Assembly: GCA_043784965.1 (NCBI GenBank)
Contig: JAYVXS010000196.1
Location: forward strand, 1 to 13,991
Source: JAYTQQ01 sp043784965
GTDB taxonomy: Bacteria > Bdellovibrionota > Bdellovibrionia > Bdellovibrionales > JAMPXM01
Length of the DNA: 13,991 nt
Reading direction: 5' to 3'
Shown here: positions 1 to 7,010 of the stretch, in pieces
How the letters are laid out: each line of letters begins with the position of its first letter
Position numbering within the stretch: position 1 is the first letter of the stretch
The notes under the pieces: model-generated
What the model was told of the DNA's origin: nothing
Seen by the model: only the letters and a program-made list of their open reading frames with translations
Database searches by the model: none
Translations under genes and position numbers: made by a program

Positions 1-90
1 TCAAATTAAATAACTTGAAAACAGAAAAAAACTCAGCTAAGACTGAAGACCTTAAGCAAACTTGCTAAGTCAATACGACAACAAGCCTGA

Positions 91-339
91 AACTTTCCGG
101 TTCCGCAATCGATAACGAGCGTTAAAGCCCGGGCACAAGAAGACGGTGTTGCTGCTAGCTCAGTCCGAATTTTGAAATGGAAGGATCGAGCACTTTTCTA
201 CTATGAAACTCCAGCCAATTTTTACGTTTATTCCACACTTGGCGGTCATCTCCTGATTTCAAAAAAAGTGATTTCCAAATTTGATTTTTCAAAACTGAGT
301 CTGATAAAAAAAATAAATAAAAAGGTGGCTCGGCTATGA
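91..339 (+). other. Possible C-terminal part of a small gene or gene remnant overlapping the next start
   Basis: The frame ending at the TGA at 337-339 is open back to a TGA at 88-90, giving about 82 codons. It reads like protein, for example RILKWKDRALFYYETPANF around 166-222, followed by a lysine-rich tail. Its stop overlaps the ATG of the next gene as ATGA, the arrangement used repeatedly in the operons of this window. It has no ATG start; the only plausible initiators are a TTG at 172 and a GTG at 268, neither with a convincing ribosome binding site. It could be the remnant of a frameshifted or truncated gene, a gene with a non-canonical start, or chance. Positions 1-90 are stop-rich in the three forward frames, and I see no other gene there. 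Function unknown. Confidence 0.3.
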
Positions 340-350
340 AATTCGCCACC
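324..350 (+). promoter_or_regulatory. Inverted repeat spanning ribosome binding site and start codon of the exported protein gene
   Basis: GGTGGC at 324-329, the likely ribosome binding region, is perfectly complementary to GCCACC at 345-350, which lies within codons 4-5 of the gene. The 15-nt loop between them contains the ATG at 336. Flanking AAAA (320-323) and TTTT (353-356) could extend the stem across a small bulge. Folding would hide the translation start. The arms match the palindromic repeats seen at 2771-2790, 9451-9466 and 9521-9536. Whether this is regulation or coincidence cannot be told from sequence alone. Confidence 0.4.
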
Positions 351-2759
351 ACTTTTATAATAATTTTTATGTTATTGTTAGCTAATGAATCGAGGGCAGA
401 TCTTAGCGCAACTGCTGGACAAACCCTACTTGAATCGTTTCGATGTGAAAGTACGAATGGGTCTGCCGCGCAAGGGGTAAAAAGCTCGCTCACTACCTTA
501 AAATCGACATTAGAAAAAATAGCGGATCAGCAGAAAGAGTGTCAGGCGGACTTAGCAGGTGTCGGAAAGCTTCCTGAAATCGACAGCATTCTCCGTCAAA
601 TTGATAATTATGGTGCATCCGAAGAAATCAAAAAACAGGAATTAATCATCACCGAAGCTTTGAATGATTTAGCCTTAGTAAAACGTATGCCTCCCGATTT
701 TCCAGACCGTGCACTGTATCCAGATGAGGCTACCCTTCAATCAATGATTTCAAATTCAAGAGTAGAGTTAATTCGATTAAGGGCAAATTATAATATTGCG
801 GAATCAAAAGCCGGTCGACAACGTTACCTCGATGGAGTGCGACAACTCGATAGTTTGGCGCAAGAGCTTTCGAGTTCTCTACTTAAAAACAGTCCGTGTT
901 TTCAAAAAAATCCTGTTCTTCGACGACAAGTTCTCACCGGACTGGTAGGCATAGCTGGATTTTTCGCTAAGACACCGGCCGGAATCGGAATCACGTTGGC
1001 AGGTAGAGTTCTCCAGAATATTTTCAACATAAGCGATGCGAGTTCGATTAACAATAATCGAAATTTTGAATCGAGTCAGCAAGCTTTGTTGTCGGCGGGT
1101 CTTTCGTGTACGATGGAGAATTTGGCAAATCAACATTGTCGCTTAATTCGTCAAGATGGTTTGCTTCAACAGTTGAAAGAAAAACCGTGTAAAGATCGAG
1201 ATTGCTCTCCAGAAATGAAACAACTCTTAAAAGTTATGGAAAAAGGGAAATCTGCGACCGACGCAGTAACCGAGGTCACTTCATGGTTAGGTGGGAAGAC
1301 TGACAACACATCCGATCAAGCTATGGCAATGAAAATCAATTCAGATTTTTTGTCAGCAACGTCCCAATTTGAAGCCAGCGTTAATAGTTCGTTAGAAAAT
1401 GCACGCCAAGGAGAGTCGTCGTCTCTTTCGGAAGTTCAGAAGCAAAAACAATTCAGCTCAGTTCAAACTATCGTCGATCAATATGCCAATCAATTGTACG
1501 GTGCAAATCCCGCACAGCGTTTTGGTGGTGGAGGTAGTGGCGGACGTGCAAGCGCAGAGCTTCAATCATTGTTTGCCTCAACTGAAAAACGCAAACACGT
1601 TTTAAATTTTATATTTGATGACAAAGAAATTGAGGGTCTTCTCAGCGAAGCTACTCAAACCATCAACTCTTCTCCACGACTTAAACAAAAATATGGGGTA
1701 GTGGGAGTCGCCGGCGCGGTTGGAGATAAGACTCCAGAAGAAGCCGCGATGTCTGCGATTCAAACAGCATTTTACGCGTCAGATTCGACCGCGCTCGAAA
1801 TTCCTGCTGCACAAAAGGTGAGAGACAGAATGACGAATCGAGCGGCCTTTGACAGGATTAAAAGCAGATTGGCTTCATACAAATCAACAATCCTTCAGCG
1901 CACTACCGTACAACCCAAAGATGAGCAGCTCGGTAATTTTATGATGGCCTTCCTTCAAGAGGATTTGGGAAAACCAAGCACACTTAAAAACTTTGAAAAC
2001 ATTCAGGCATTCTTCGATAGCGTTCCAGAAGACTTTATGAAGTCGAGAGATCCGATCTTGAATATTTCTGCGTTGAAAAAGGAAGTTGATGAGATTGTGA
2101 ATCTTGGTGCCGGATTGGATAATGGTGGCGTCGCTATGTCAAAAGAGAAGGTCAATGAGCTTCTTGGAAAAGTGAACAAGCTGCTAGATCCGGGACGAGG
2201 CTTTAAAGATAAGATCGCAAACATTGCTTCGTCAGTAGGGAGCTATCAAACTCAAAAGCTTTCGCGATTTTCAAAAGGCCCACAAGACATGAACGATTTA
2301 GTTTTCTTGCAAAATAAAGATTTTCTCGAATCAGTATATGATCTCAAAAATCCTTATCAAAAAGAAGTTGATACCAAAACTGCCATTGCACTGAGTGCCT
2401 CACAAATCGATTCGTTCGGAAAATTTTTTGAATCGTATATGGACCCGGCTCTTCAAATGTTGAACAGAAGCGATATCAGAGGGAACAAATTCAGTGATGG
2501 ACTAGCCGAAAATATAGATAGAAGTTTGAAGGATCATTTTTGTATTCAGGCTTTAGGACTAACTCAAATTCCTGAGCGTATTAAAAAAGAGTGTCAGAAT
2601 GCTTCTATTAAAGCCGGAAGTAATGAGCTGAGATTCACTGATTACGACCGGGTGTCACACAAAGAACGAGTATGCGCCTACAGGAATTTTATAAATCGAA
2701 TAGATTTTGGTACGAGCAAACGAGAATCAACTCCACGATCTCAAAAAACTGTCCAATAG
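336..2759 (+). CDS. Large Sec-exported protein of unknown function, cysteine-containing and mostly helical
   Basis: I do not recognise a family for this 807-aa protein. Residues 1-21 form a Sec signal peptide (MKFA, a hydrophobic IIIFMLLLA core, cleavage likely after SRA at residue 21), so it is probably periplasmic or secreted. The mature part is rich in Ser, Gln, Lys and Glu and is predicted helical. A hydrophobic Gly/Ala-rich stretch at about 198-226 could be an amphipathic or membrane-inserting helix. A glycine linker (FGGGGSGG) lies at about 396-403 and may separate two domains. I count ten cysteines: C37, C69, C188, C258, C268, C285 and C290 in the N-terminal third, and three near the C terminus (FCIQ, KKEC, RVCAY). 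The even number suggests disulfides. The ATG is preceded by AAAAGGTGG and overlaps a possible upstream frame. Transcription probably ends near the palindrome after the stop. A secreted adhesin or effector is possible but not supported by any motif. Confidence 0.85.
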   Translation: MKFATTFIIIFMLLLANESRADLSATAGQTLLESFRCESTNGSAAQGVKSSLTTLKSTLEKIADQQKECQADLAGVGKLPEIDSILRQIDNYGASEEIKKQELIITEALNDLALVKRMPPDFPDRALYPDEATLQSMISNSRVELIRLRANYNIAESKAGRQRYLDGVRQLDSLAQELSSSLLKNSPCFQKNPVLRRQVLTGLVGIAGFFAKTPAGIGITLAGRVLQNIFNISDASSINNNRNFESSQQALLSAGLSCTMENLANQHCRLIRQDGLLQQLKEKPCKDRDCSPEMKQLLKVMEKGKSATDAVTEVTSWLGGKTDNTSDQAMAMKINSDFLSATSQFEASVNSSLENARQGESSSLSEVQKQKQFSSVQTIVDQYANQLYGANPAQRFGGGGSGGRASAELQSLFASTEKRKHVLNFIFDDKEIEGLLSEATQTINSSPRLKQKYGVVGVAGAVGDKTPEEAAMSAIQTAFYASDSTALEIPAAQKVRDRMTNRAAFDRIKSRLASYKSTILQRTTVQPKDEQLGNFMMAFLQEDLGKPSTLKNFENIQAFFDSVPEDFMKSRDPILNISALKKEVDEIVNLGAGLDNGGVAMSKEKVNELLGKVNKLLDPGRGFKDKIANIASSVGSYQTQKLSRFSKGPQDMNDLVFLQNKDFLESVYDLKNPYQKEVDTKTAIALSASQIDSFGKFFESYMDPALQMLNRSDIRGNKFSDGLAENIDRSLKDHFCIQALGLTQIPERIKKECQNASIKAGSNELRFTDYDRVSHKERVCAYRNFINRIDFGTSKRESTPRSQKTVQ

Positions 2760-2770
2760 ATTTTTATTGA

Positions 2771-2790
2771 GGTGGCGGACAATCGCCACC
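2771..2790. repeat. REP-like short palindrome, copy at end of exported protein gene
   Basis: GGTGGCG (2771-2777) and CGCCACC (2784-2790) form a perfect 7-bp stem around the loop GACAAT, 11 bases after the stop codon. The downstream CCAGAG resembles the CCATAG that follows the copies at 9451-9466 and 9521-9536, so this looks like one member of a dispersed extragenic palindrome family. It may also stabilise the 3' end of the transcript. It lacks a T-run, so it is not a classic intrinsic terminator. Confidence 0.6.
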
Positions 2791-2840
2791 CAGAGATTAT
2801 AAAATCGCTGTTACAATTAAACACTTACGCTCGACGACTC

Positions 2841-2878
2841 TGCTGGGGACAAAACGACCATGCAGTTTTTACCCAGCA
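2841..2878. promoter_or_regulatory. Perfect 7-bp inverted repeat, candidate activator binding site
   Basis: TGCTGGG at 2841-2847 is repeated in inverse at 2872-2878 (CCCAGCA), with centres about 31 bp apart, close to three helical turns. If the -24/-12 element at 2956-2971 is real, transcription would start near 2981 and this repeat would lie at roughly -140 to -103, the usual range for enhancer sites of NtrC-type activators. The 24-nt spacer is longer than in a typical NtrC dimer site, so it would be two half sites or two weak sites. It could instead form an mRNA hairpin behind the preceding gene. Confidence 0.35.
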
Positions 2879-2903
2879 ATACGCGCAAAAGAAAGCTCAG
2901 ATC

Positions 2904-2925
2904 TCATTAAATTAGGTCTTAATGA
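2904..2925. promoter_or_regulatory. AT-rich inverted repeat followed by T-run: weak terminator or operator
   Basis: TCATTAA (2904-2910) and TTAATGA (2919-2925) are perfect inverted repeats around an 8-nt spacer, and TTTTT follows at 2926-2930. This has the form of an intrinsic terminator for the gene ending at 2759, but the stem is nearly all A-T and would be weak. It could equally be a dyad operator between the putative enhancer repeat and the sigma-54-like promoter. Confidence 0.3.
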
Positions 2926-2955
2926 TTTTTAAACGTAAACCACCGTCCAAAGCAT

Positions 2956-2971
2956 AGGCACTGTATTTGTA
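2956..2971 (+). promoter_or_regulatory. Sigma-54-like -24/-12 promoter of the response regulator operon
   Basis: AGGCAC-N5-TTGTA at 2956-2971 matches the sigma-54 consensus TGGCAC-N5-TTGCA at 9 of 11 specified positions, with the correct 10 bases between the GG and the second dinucleotide. The mismatches are the first T and the C of the -12 GC, the latter normally well conserved, so the site is likely but not certain. It lies 28 bases before the GTG of a gene encoding a sigma-54 activator, giving an expected leader of about 18 nt and suggesting autoregulation. Confidence 0.45.
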
Positions 2972-2998
2972 CTACCTGTTAATAGCGGGGGTGCAGGG

Positions 2999-4390
2999 GT
3001 GCAACACAACATATTACTTATTGATGACGATGCGAGCTTTCGAGCTTCAATGTCAGCATTCCTGTCTGACGAAGGTTTCTTTGTTCGCGCCGCTGCAAAC
3101 GGCGATGAAGGCGTTGCTCTGGTCCGCCAGAAGGTCATCCCCTTCTCTTTGGCTCTAGTAGATTTCCATATGCCCGATGTCGGCGGACCCGAAACGATTC
3201 GACAGCTTAAACAGTTGGATTCGAGCTTCACAGTATTTGCTTTCTCAGGCGACGATTCCATAGACGCACACAACACTTCCCTTGAGTCAGGAGCCGTTTA
3301 TTTCATCGAAAAGGACATTGGTGATGCAAAACTTCTTGGATTGCTTCATAGGGCCTGTCGTGAAGTCGAGCGCCGCACAAAGCCCATTTCAATTTCAACC
3401 CACTCGGAAAATCGAAAACTGATCGATAGTGTTCAGATGGTGGGCGTCTCTGAGTCCATGGCGGAAGTCGCCCGACTGGTCCTGAAGTTTGCGCCGTCAA
3501 ACGACTCAGTTCTGATCCGTGGTGAAAACGGGACTGGTAAAGAAAAGGTCGCCCGTGCGATTCACAATCACTCCGCTAGAAGTGGCAAACCTTTTATTGC
3601 CGTCAACTGCTCGGCTATCCCAGAAAACCTGATCGAAAGCGAATTCTTTGGCCACGAAAAAGGCGCTTTCACCGGAGCAGTCCGCAGCCGCAAAGGTTTC
3701 TTTGAGGCTGCCAGTGGCGGAACTATTTTTTTGGATGAAATAGGCGATATGGCAAAACACCTTCAGTCGAGTTTGCTACGCGTGCTTCAAGAAAAATGTA
3801 TCACGCCTGTTGGCTCAACCGAGAGCCGCAAAATTGATTTTCGCCTGATCGCTGCGACCAATGCTCCTTTAGAAGCTTTCATTGCAGAAAAATTATTTCG
3901 GGAAGATCTTTTCTTTCGGCTGAATGTGCTGCCAATCACGATCAAGCCACTTCGTGAGCGTCCCGAGGATATTGCGATTTTAGCGCAAGCCTTTCTTGAA
4001 AAAGCAAACACAGAAACAAATCAAAATAAAATTCTCCTTGAGTCCACAGTTGAAGAACTTAAAAAAATCCCATGGCAAGGGAACGTTAGAGAGCTTGAAC
4101 ACTGCATTCGGTTTTTGGTAAATCTATCGTCAGGTGAACATCTGGATGCAAGTTTACTTAAAACAAGAAGTGATCTAGCCGCCGGAAAAAAAAGGGCGCC
4201 AGACCTTACGACTTTAAAATTCAGTCAGATGACCGACGAAAAACGAATTGTACTGAAGGCGCTTGAAGAAAGTGGCTCCATCGCAGGGACTGCTCGAATG
4301 CTTGCGATCAGTCGCAGCACTGTCCGAGAGAAAATGAAAAAATATGGAATTGAACTAAAACGATCAAACGACGAGGAGGTCGAAGTATGA
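2999..4390 (+). CDS. NtrC-family sigma-54-dependent response regulator
   Basis: This 463-aa cytoplasmic transcription activator has the full NtrC-type architecture. The receiver (about 1-120) has acidic pocket D9-D11, phospho-acceptor D55 in LALVDFHMPD, S83 and K105. The AAA+ sigma-54 interaction domain (about 145-375) has Walker A GENGTGKE at 175-182, the sigma-54 contact loop GAFTGA at 222-227, Walker B IFLDEIGD with D246 and E247, and candidate arginine fingers R301 and R307. The C-terminal Fis-type helix-turn-helix covers about 415-455. All catalytic motifs are intact, so it should be active. The start is the GTG at 2999, beginning MQHNILLIDDD; it directly follows a G-rich stretch and gives a normal receiver N terminus. 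It is first in a five-gene operon ending with a histidine kinase, its probable partner. A sigma-54-like element upstream suggests it acts on its own promoter. Target genes are unknown. Confidence 0.95.
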   Translation: MQHNILLIDDDASFRASMSAFLSDEGFFVRAAANGDEGVALVRQKVIPFSLALVDFHMPDVGGPETIRQLKQLDSSFTVFAFSGDDSIDAHNTSLESGAVYFIEKDIGDAKLLGLLHRACREVERRTKPISISTHSENRKLIDSVQMVGVSESMAEVARLVLKFAPSNDSVLIRGENGTGKEKVARAIHNHSARSGKPFIAVNCSAIPENLIESEFFGHEKGAFTGAVRSRKGFFEAASGGTIFLDEIGDMAKHLQSSLLRVLQEKCITPVGSTESRKIDFRLIAATNAPLEAFIAEKLFREDLFFRLNVLPITIKPLRERPEDIAILAQAFLEKANTETNQNKILLESTVEELKKIPWQGNVRELEHCIRFLVNLSSGEHLDASLLKTRSDLAAGKKRAPDLTTLKFSQMTDEKRIVLKALEESGSIAGTARMLAISRSTVREKMKKYGIELKRSNDEEVEV

Positions 4391-4668
4391 AAAAATCTAT
4401 TTTGTTAGTTCTGGCAGGACTATTGGGAGGAAATCTTACGGCACTAGCCGACGTTCAAAATGCGCAAAAGTTAACTGCGCTGGAAAAGCAGCAAATTGCC
4501 TGGGCAATTCGGATTCTCGGCAATACAAAAACTTTGGTCTCGTCGCAAAATCAGTGCATTCAATTCGACGAAGATATTTTAAGCGTCCTGGAAGGCGAGG
4601 GACACATTGAACGTGGCGGTACGCATCCTACCACGATCTGCGTTGGCGCCTCAGGCATCACAAAGTAG
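4387..4668 (+). CDS. Small Sec-exported protein of unknown function
   Basis: The 93-aa product has a clear signal peptide (MKKS, hydrophobic LLVLAGLLGG core, cleavage probably after ALA at residue 21). The mature protein would be about 72 aa with two cysteines, C57 and C85, that could form a disulfide in the periplasm. I recognise no family. The ATG overlaps the stop of the response regulator as ATGA, with GAGGAGG ribosome binding sequence 8 bases upstream, so translation is coupled. The solute-binding protein gene follows after 6 bases. Its position between a response regulator and a binding protein suggests a periplasmic accessory or signal-carrying role in the same sensing system. Modification by the YcaO-like protein is a further but weak possibility, because most RiPP precursors are not Sec-exported. 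Both roles are inferences from context. Confidence 0.8.
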   Translation: MKKSILLVLAGLLGGNLTALADVQNAQKLTALEKQQIAWAIRILGNTKTLVSSQNQCIQFDEDILSVLEGEGHIERGGTHPTTICVGASGITK

Positions 4669-4674
4669 GATTAT

Positions 4675-6213
4675 ATGAAAACGGCAAACATCAAATATTT
4701 TATTTTACTCGGCTTGGTGTTAGCCGTCGGAGGAGTTCTCTCTATGAGAAATACACATAAAGACAAAACATTGCGGGTGGCCTTTCCAGTCAAACTGAAG
4801 GCCACAGCGTATGAGCCAACTAATATCAATCTCGACTACGAGTACATTTTTTTAGAAAATGTTTTCTCTCCGCTTGTCGAAATTTCGAAGGATGGCTCTA
4901 TTGAGCCAGGAGTCGCAGAAAAAGTTGATTGGGTTGGCGACGAGTTAAAACTTACTATCAGAAAAAATTTGAAAACCGTATCGGGCGTACCTATCACGCC
5001 GAAGGATGTGGTTTTCTCGCTTAAAAGATTGCTCGTCTTATCTGGAAATACTCACGGCAATTTCAAAGACATCGTATGCCCTGGTATTGAACTAAAAACT
5101 GTTGAAGATCCTTGTCCTGGTATCAGACAAGATAACGAGCACGTATTTTTAAATGCCAAAGGAAGAAAGTCATTTTTATTGCCGATGCTGGGTGCGATTG
5201 ATTTTGCAATCATTCCGCAATCAAGTGTTGATCCAAAAACTTTGAAGATCATCAACTATGCCGAAACAAGTGGTCCCTATTCAGTGGCTGAAGATGATGG
5301 AAACGGAAATATTAGTCTTCAACTTAATAAGCATCACTACTTTGCGACAAACGATATTCCCGAAAAAATCATTCTTGTTCCGACAGATTCAGCAACGAAA
5401 GGTGCAAGCCTAGTAGCTCTGAAGGAAGGACGCGTAGACCATCTAACAACTGTTGATGCGTCGAAAGCGGACGAACTGATCGCCTTTGCTGCAAAGAATT
5501 CAGATTTCGAAAGTCATGTCACTATGAAGATTCGAAGTCTTTTTATTGTTTTCACTGAGCGCGGGCAAAAAGAGCTTTCTCCTGCGGAACGCCGTTTTAT
5601 TGGCGAGAAAATGAAAGCAGCATTTTCAAGTATTTTTCCGAATGTCCCAGGCTTCGAGCAGCGGGCTGAATTCTTCCCGAGTCTTGGCGAAGGCGGTTTG
5701 ACAGTCGAGCAACAGGAACGACTTCAAAAAGTTCGCACGCAGACACTCGTAGCTCCTAAAAAACATTTCAAACTCGGCGTCATCAAGCGAGGCGTGATTC
5801 AAGAATGGGTTTCTGCGATTAATAAAGAATTGCCTGAAGCCGATTGCTACCAAGAAACCAACGTGCCTGACTTTAAAAAGTACGACAAAGAAGATGACGT
5901 TCCCCACGCGTGGGTTGCGACAACTGACACCGGATTCATGGAAGACATCAGTCTGATTTCCTATTCTTTGAATGCGGGATTATTGGGATTGAAAAAGTCC
6001 GAACGAACTGAGTGGTTAGCTGATTACATGGCATCTGATGATAAGGCTCTGCGGATTCATAAGCTAAAAGATCTGCACTTCCGCGCTTTATCTGAACCTG
6101 CAATTGTTCCCTTAATCGCGTCGCCTTACGCGGCGCTAGTTAGAAAACCTTGGAAAATGGAATTATCTGAACTCTATGCGAATAATCAGTTGTGGCGAAT
6201 AAAACTTCGCTAG
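4675..6213 (+). CDS. Family-5 extracellular solute-binding protein (oligopeptide/dipeptide type)
   Basis: The 512-aa protein resembles SBP_bac_5 (OppA/DppA/NikA class) periplasmic binding proteins. After an N-terminal hydrophobic segment (about 8-23) come the start strand TLRVAFP (32-38), a family-like block around 59-80 (FLENVFSPLVEISKDGSIEPG), and the typical ITPKDVVFSLKRLL segment at about 107-120. Length is normal for the family. There is no lipobox cysteine after the hydrophobic segment (VLSMRN), so it is probably soluble periplasmic or membrane-anchored by an uncleaved signal. No ABC permease or ATPase gene lies in the operon. In this context it more likely presents a ligand, perhaps a peptide, to the histidine kinase than feeds a transporter. 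Its ribosome binding site (TAGGA) overlaps the stop of the preceding gene, and the next gene begins inside its 3' end. Ligand cannot be predicted. Confidence 0.85.
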   Translation: MKTANIKYFILLGLVLAVGGVLSMRNTHKDKTLRVAFPVKLKATAYEPTNINLDYEYIFLENVFSPLVEISKDGSIEPGVAEKVDWVGDELKLTIRKNLKTVSGVPITPKDVVFSLKRLLVLSGNTHGNFKDIVCPGIELKTVEDPCPGIRQDNEHVFLNAKGRKSFLLPMLGAIDFAIIPQSSVDPKTLKIINYAETSGPYSVAEDDGNGNISLQLNKHHYFATNDIPEKIILVPTDSATKGASLVALKEGRVDHLTTVDASKADELIAFAAKNSDFESHVTMKIRSLFIVFTERGQKELSPAERRFIGEKMKAAFSSIFPNVPGFEQRAEFFPSLGEGGLTVEQQERLQKVRTQTLVAPKKHFKLGVIKRGVIQEWVSAINKELPEADCYQETNVPDFKKYDKEDDVPHAWVATTDTGFMEDISLISYSLNAGLLGLKKSERTEWLADYMASDDKALRIHKLKDLHFRALSEPAIVPLIASPYAALVRKPWKMELSELYANNQLWRIKLR

Positions 6214-7010
6214 CCGCTTGGCTCTATTCGAATCGTCAGGCACTGAACCCAAGATTTAAAGAGTTCAGTTGGCCGGAAAGATTTCTTTCTGGTCTGTTTG
6301 ATTTTTCAACCGTCCTAACTTGGGACGGTATTGAAGCAGAAGGGCGAGGTGTTGATGCGCGCCGAGAAATCGCTTTAGAAAAATCAGTCGCAGAAGCAAT
6401 TGAAAGACTCATATGCAAAACATTAGGATTTGATTCGATCGGCTTTGCAGCAGCGGCGACGATTGACCCAGCCACACATGCTTGGTTTGAAGCGCTAGAA
6501 AGATTTTATCTTGGAAAGCATATTCAAAGCCATACACCATTCCAAAAAATCAAGGCAAGTTGTGAATTGGCTGAAAAGTTTCGGAGCCAAAATTCGAACT
6601 CAGAAATTTCATTTTATCGCATGGCGACTCCTGATGATATTTTTGGAGTCGTTTGTTTAATTGAATCATTTCAAAATCAAAAGCGGTCCTTGGGATTTGC
6701 ACTTTCAGACTCTTTAGATAATTGCCTGCGAAGATCATTACTTGAGGCCCTGCCTAATTTTGCTTGGCTTATCGAGAAGGACACTAAAATTGAAATTACT
6801 GAACCGACCACCCCGTGGCATATCGACTCTAATTTCTTAGAAAAGATTATTCCCCTTCTAGAAAAAGAAAACTCAGGCAAACAAATTGGTACGTTTCAGA
6901 TTCCATTTTTAAAAAGTGTCGAGGTTTTTCATTCGCAGATAACAATCTTAAAAGATGCGCCACTGCGAACTTCAAGATTTGTTTTGCAAGACAACGGAGA
7001 AGTTCAGTGA
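6192..7010 (+). CDS. Compact YcaO-like protein (ATP-dependent amide-activating fold)
   Basis: The 272-aa protein carries the three spaced signatures of the YcaO fold. GRG followed by A(L)xxSVAEAIERL lies at about 51-73 with E68 and E71 in the position of the Mg-ATP glutamates. SIGFAAAATIDPATHAWFEALERF at 82-105 holds E100 and E103. LGFALSDSLDNCLRRSLLEAL at 167-187 holds E185, like the family block G.G.hlD...Al.RAl.Ea. Known YcaO proteins use ATP to phosphorylate a peptide amide, forming azolines, thioamides or amidines. The protein is short for the family, has no proline-rich C terminus, and has EALPN where many members have E..Q, so it may be divergent, partner-dependent or non-catalytic. 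The GTG start lies 22 bases inside the binding protein gene and lacks a good ribosome binding site, implying translational coupling. The histidine kinase overlaps its end by GTGA. A YcaO protein inside a two-component operon is unusual. Assignment is by motif reading only. Confidence 0.6.
   Translation: MANKTSLAAWLYSNRQALNPRFKEFSWPERFLSGLFDFSTVLTWDGIEAEGRGVDARREIALEKSVAEAIERLICKTLGFDSIGFAAAATIDPATHAWFEALERFYLGKHIQSHTPFQKIKASCELAEKFRSQNSNSEISFYRMATPDDIFGVVCLIESFQNQKRSLGFALSDSLDNCLRRSLLEALPNFAWLIEKDTKIEITEPTTPWHIDSNFLEKIIPLLEKENSGKQIGTFQIPFLKSVEVFHSQITILKDAPLRTSRFVLQDNGEVQ

Noticed and set aside
155..493. Reverse-strand 112-codon open frame at the window start
   Set aside because: It lies antisense to the start of the exported protein gene and to the open frame 91-339, has no clear ribosome binding site and no recognisable protein features.
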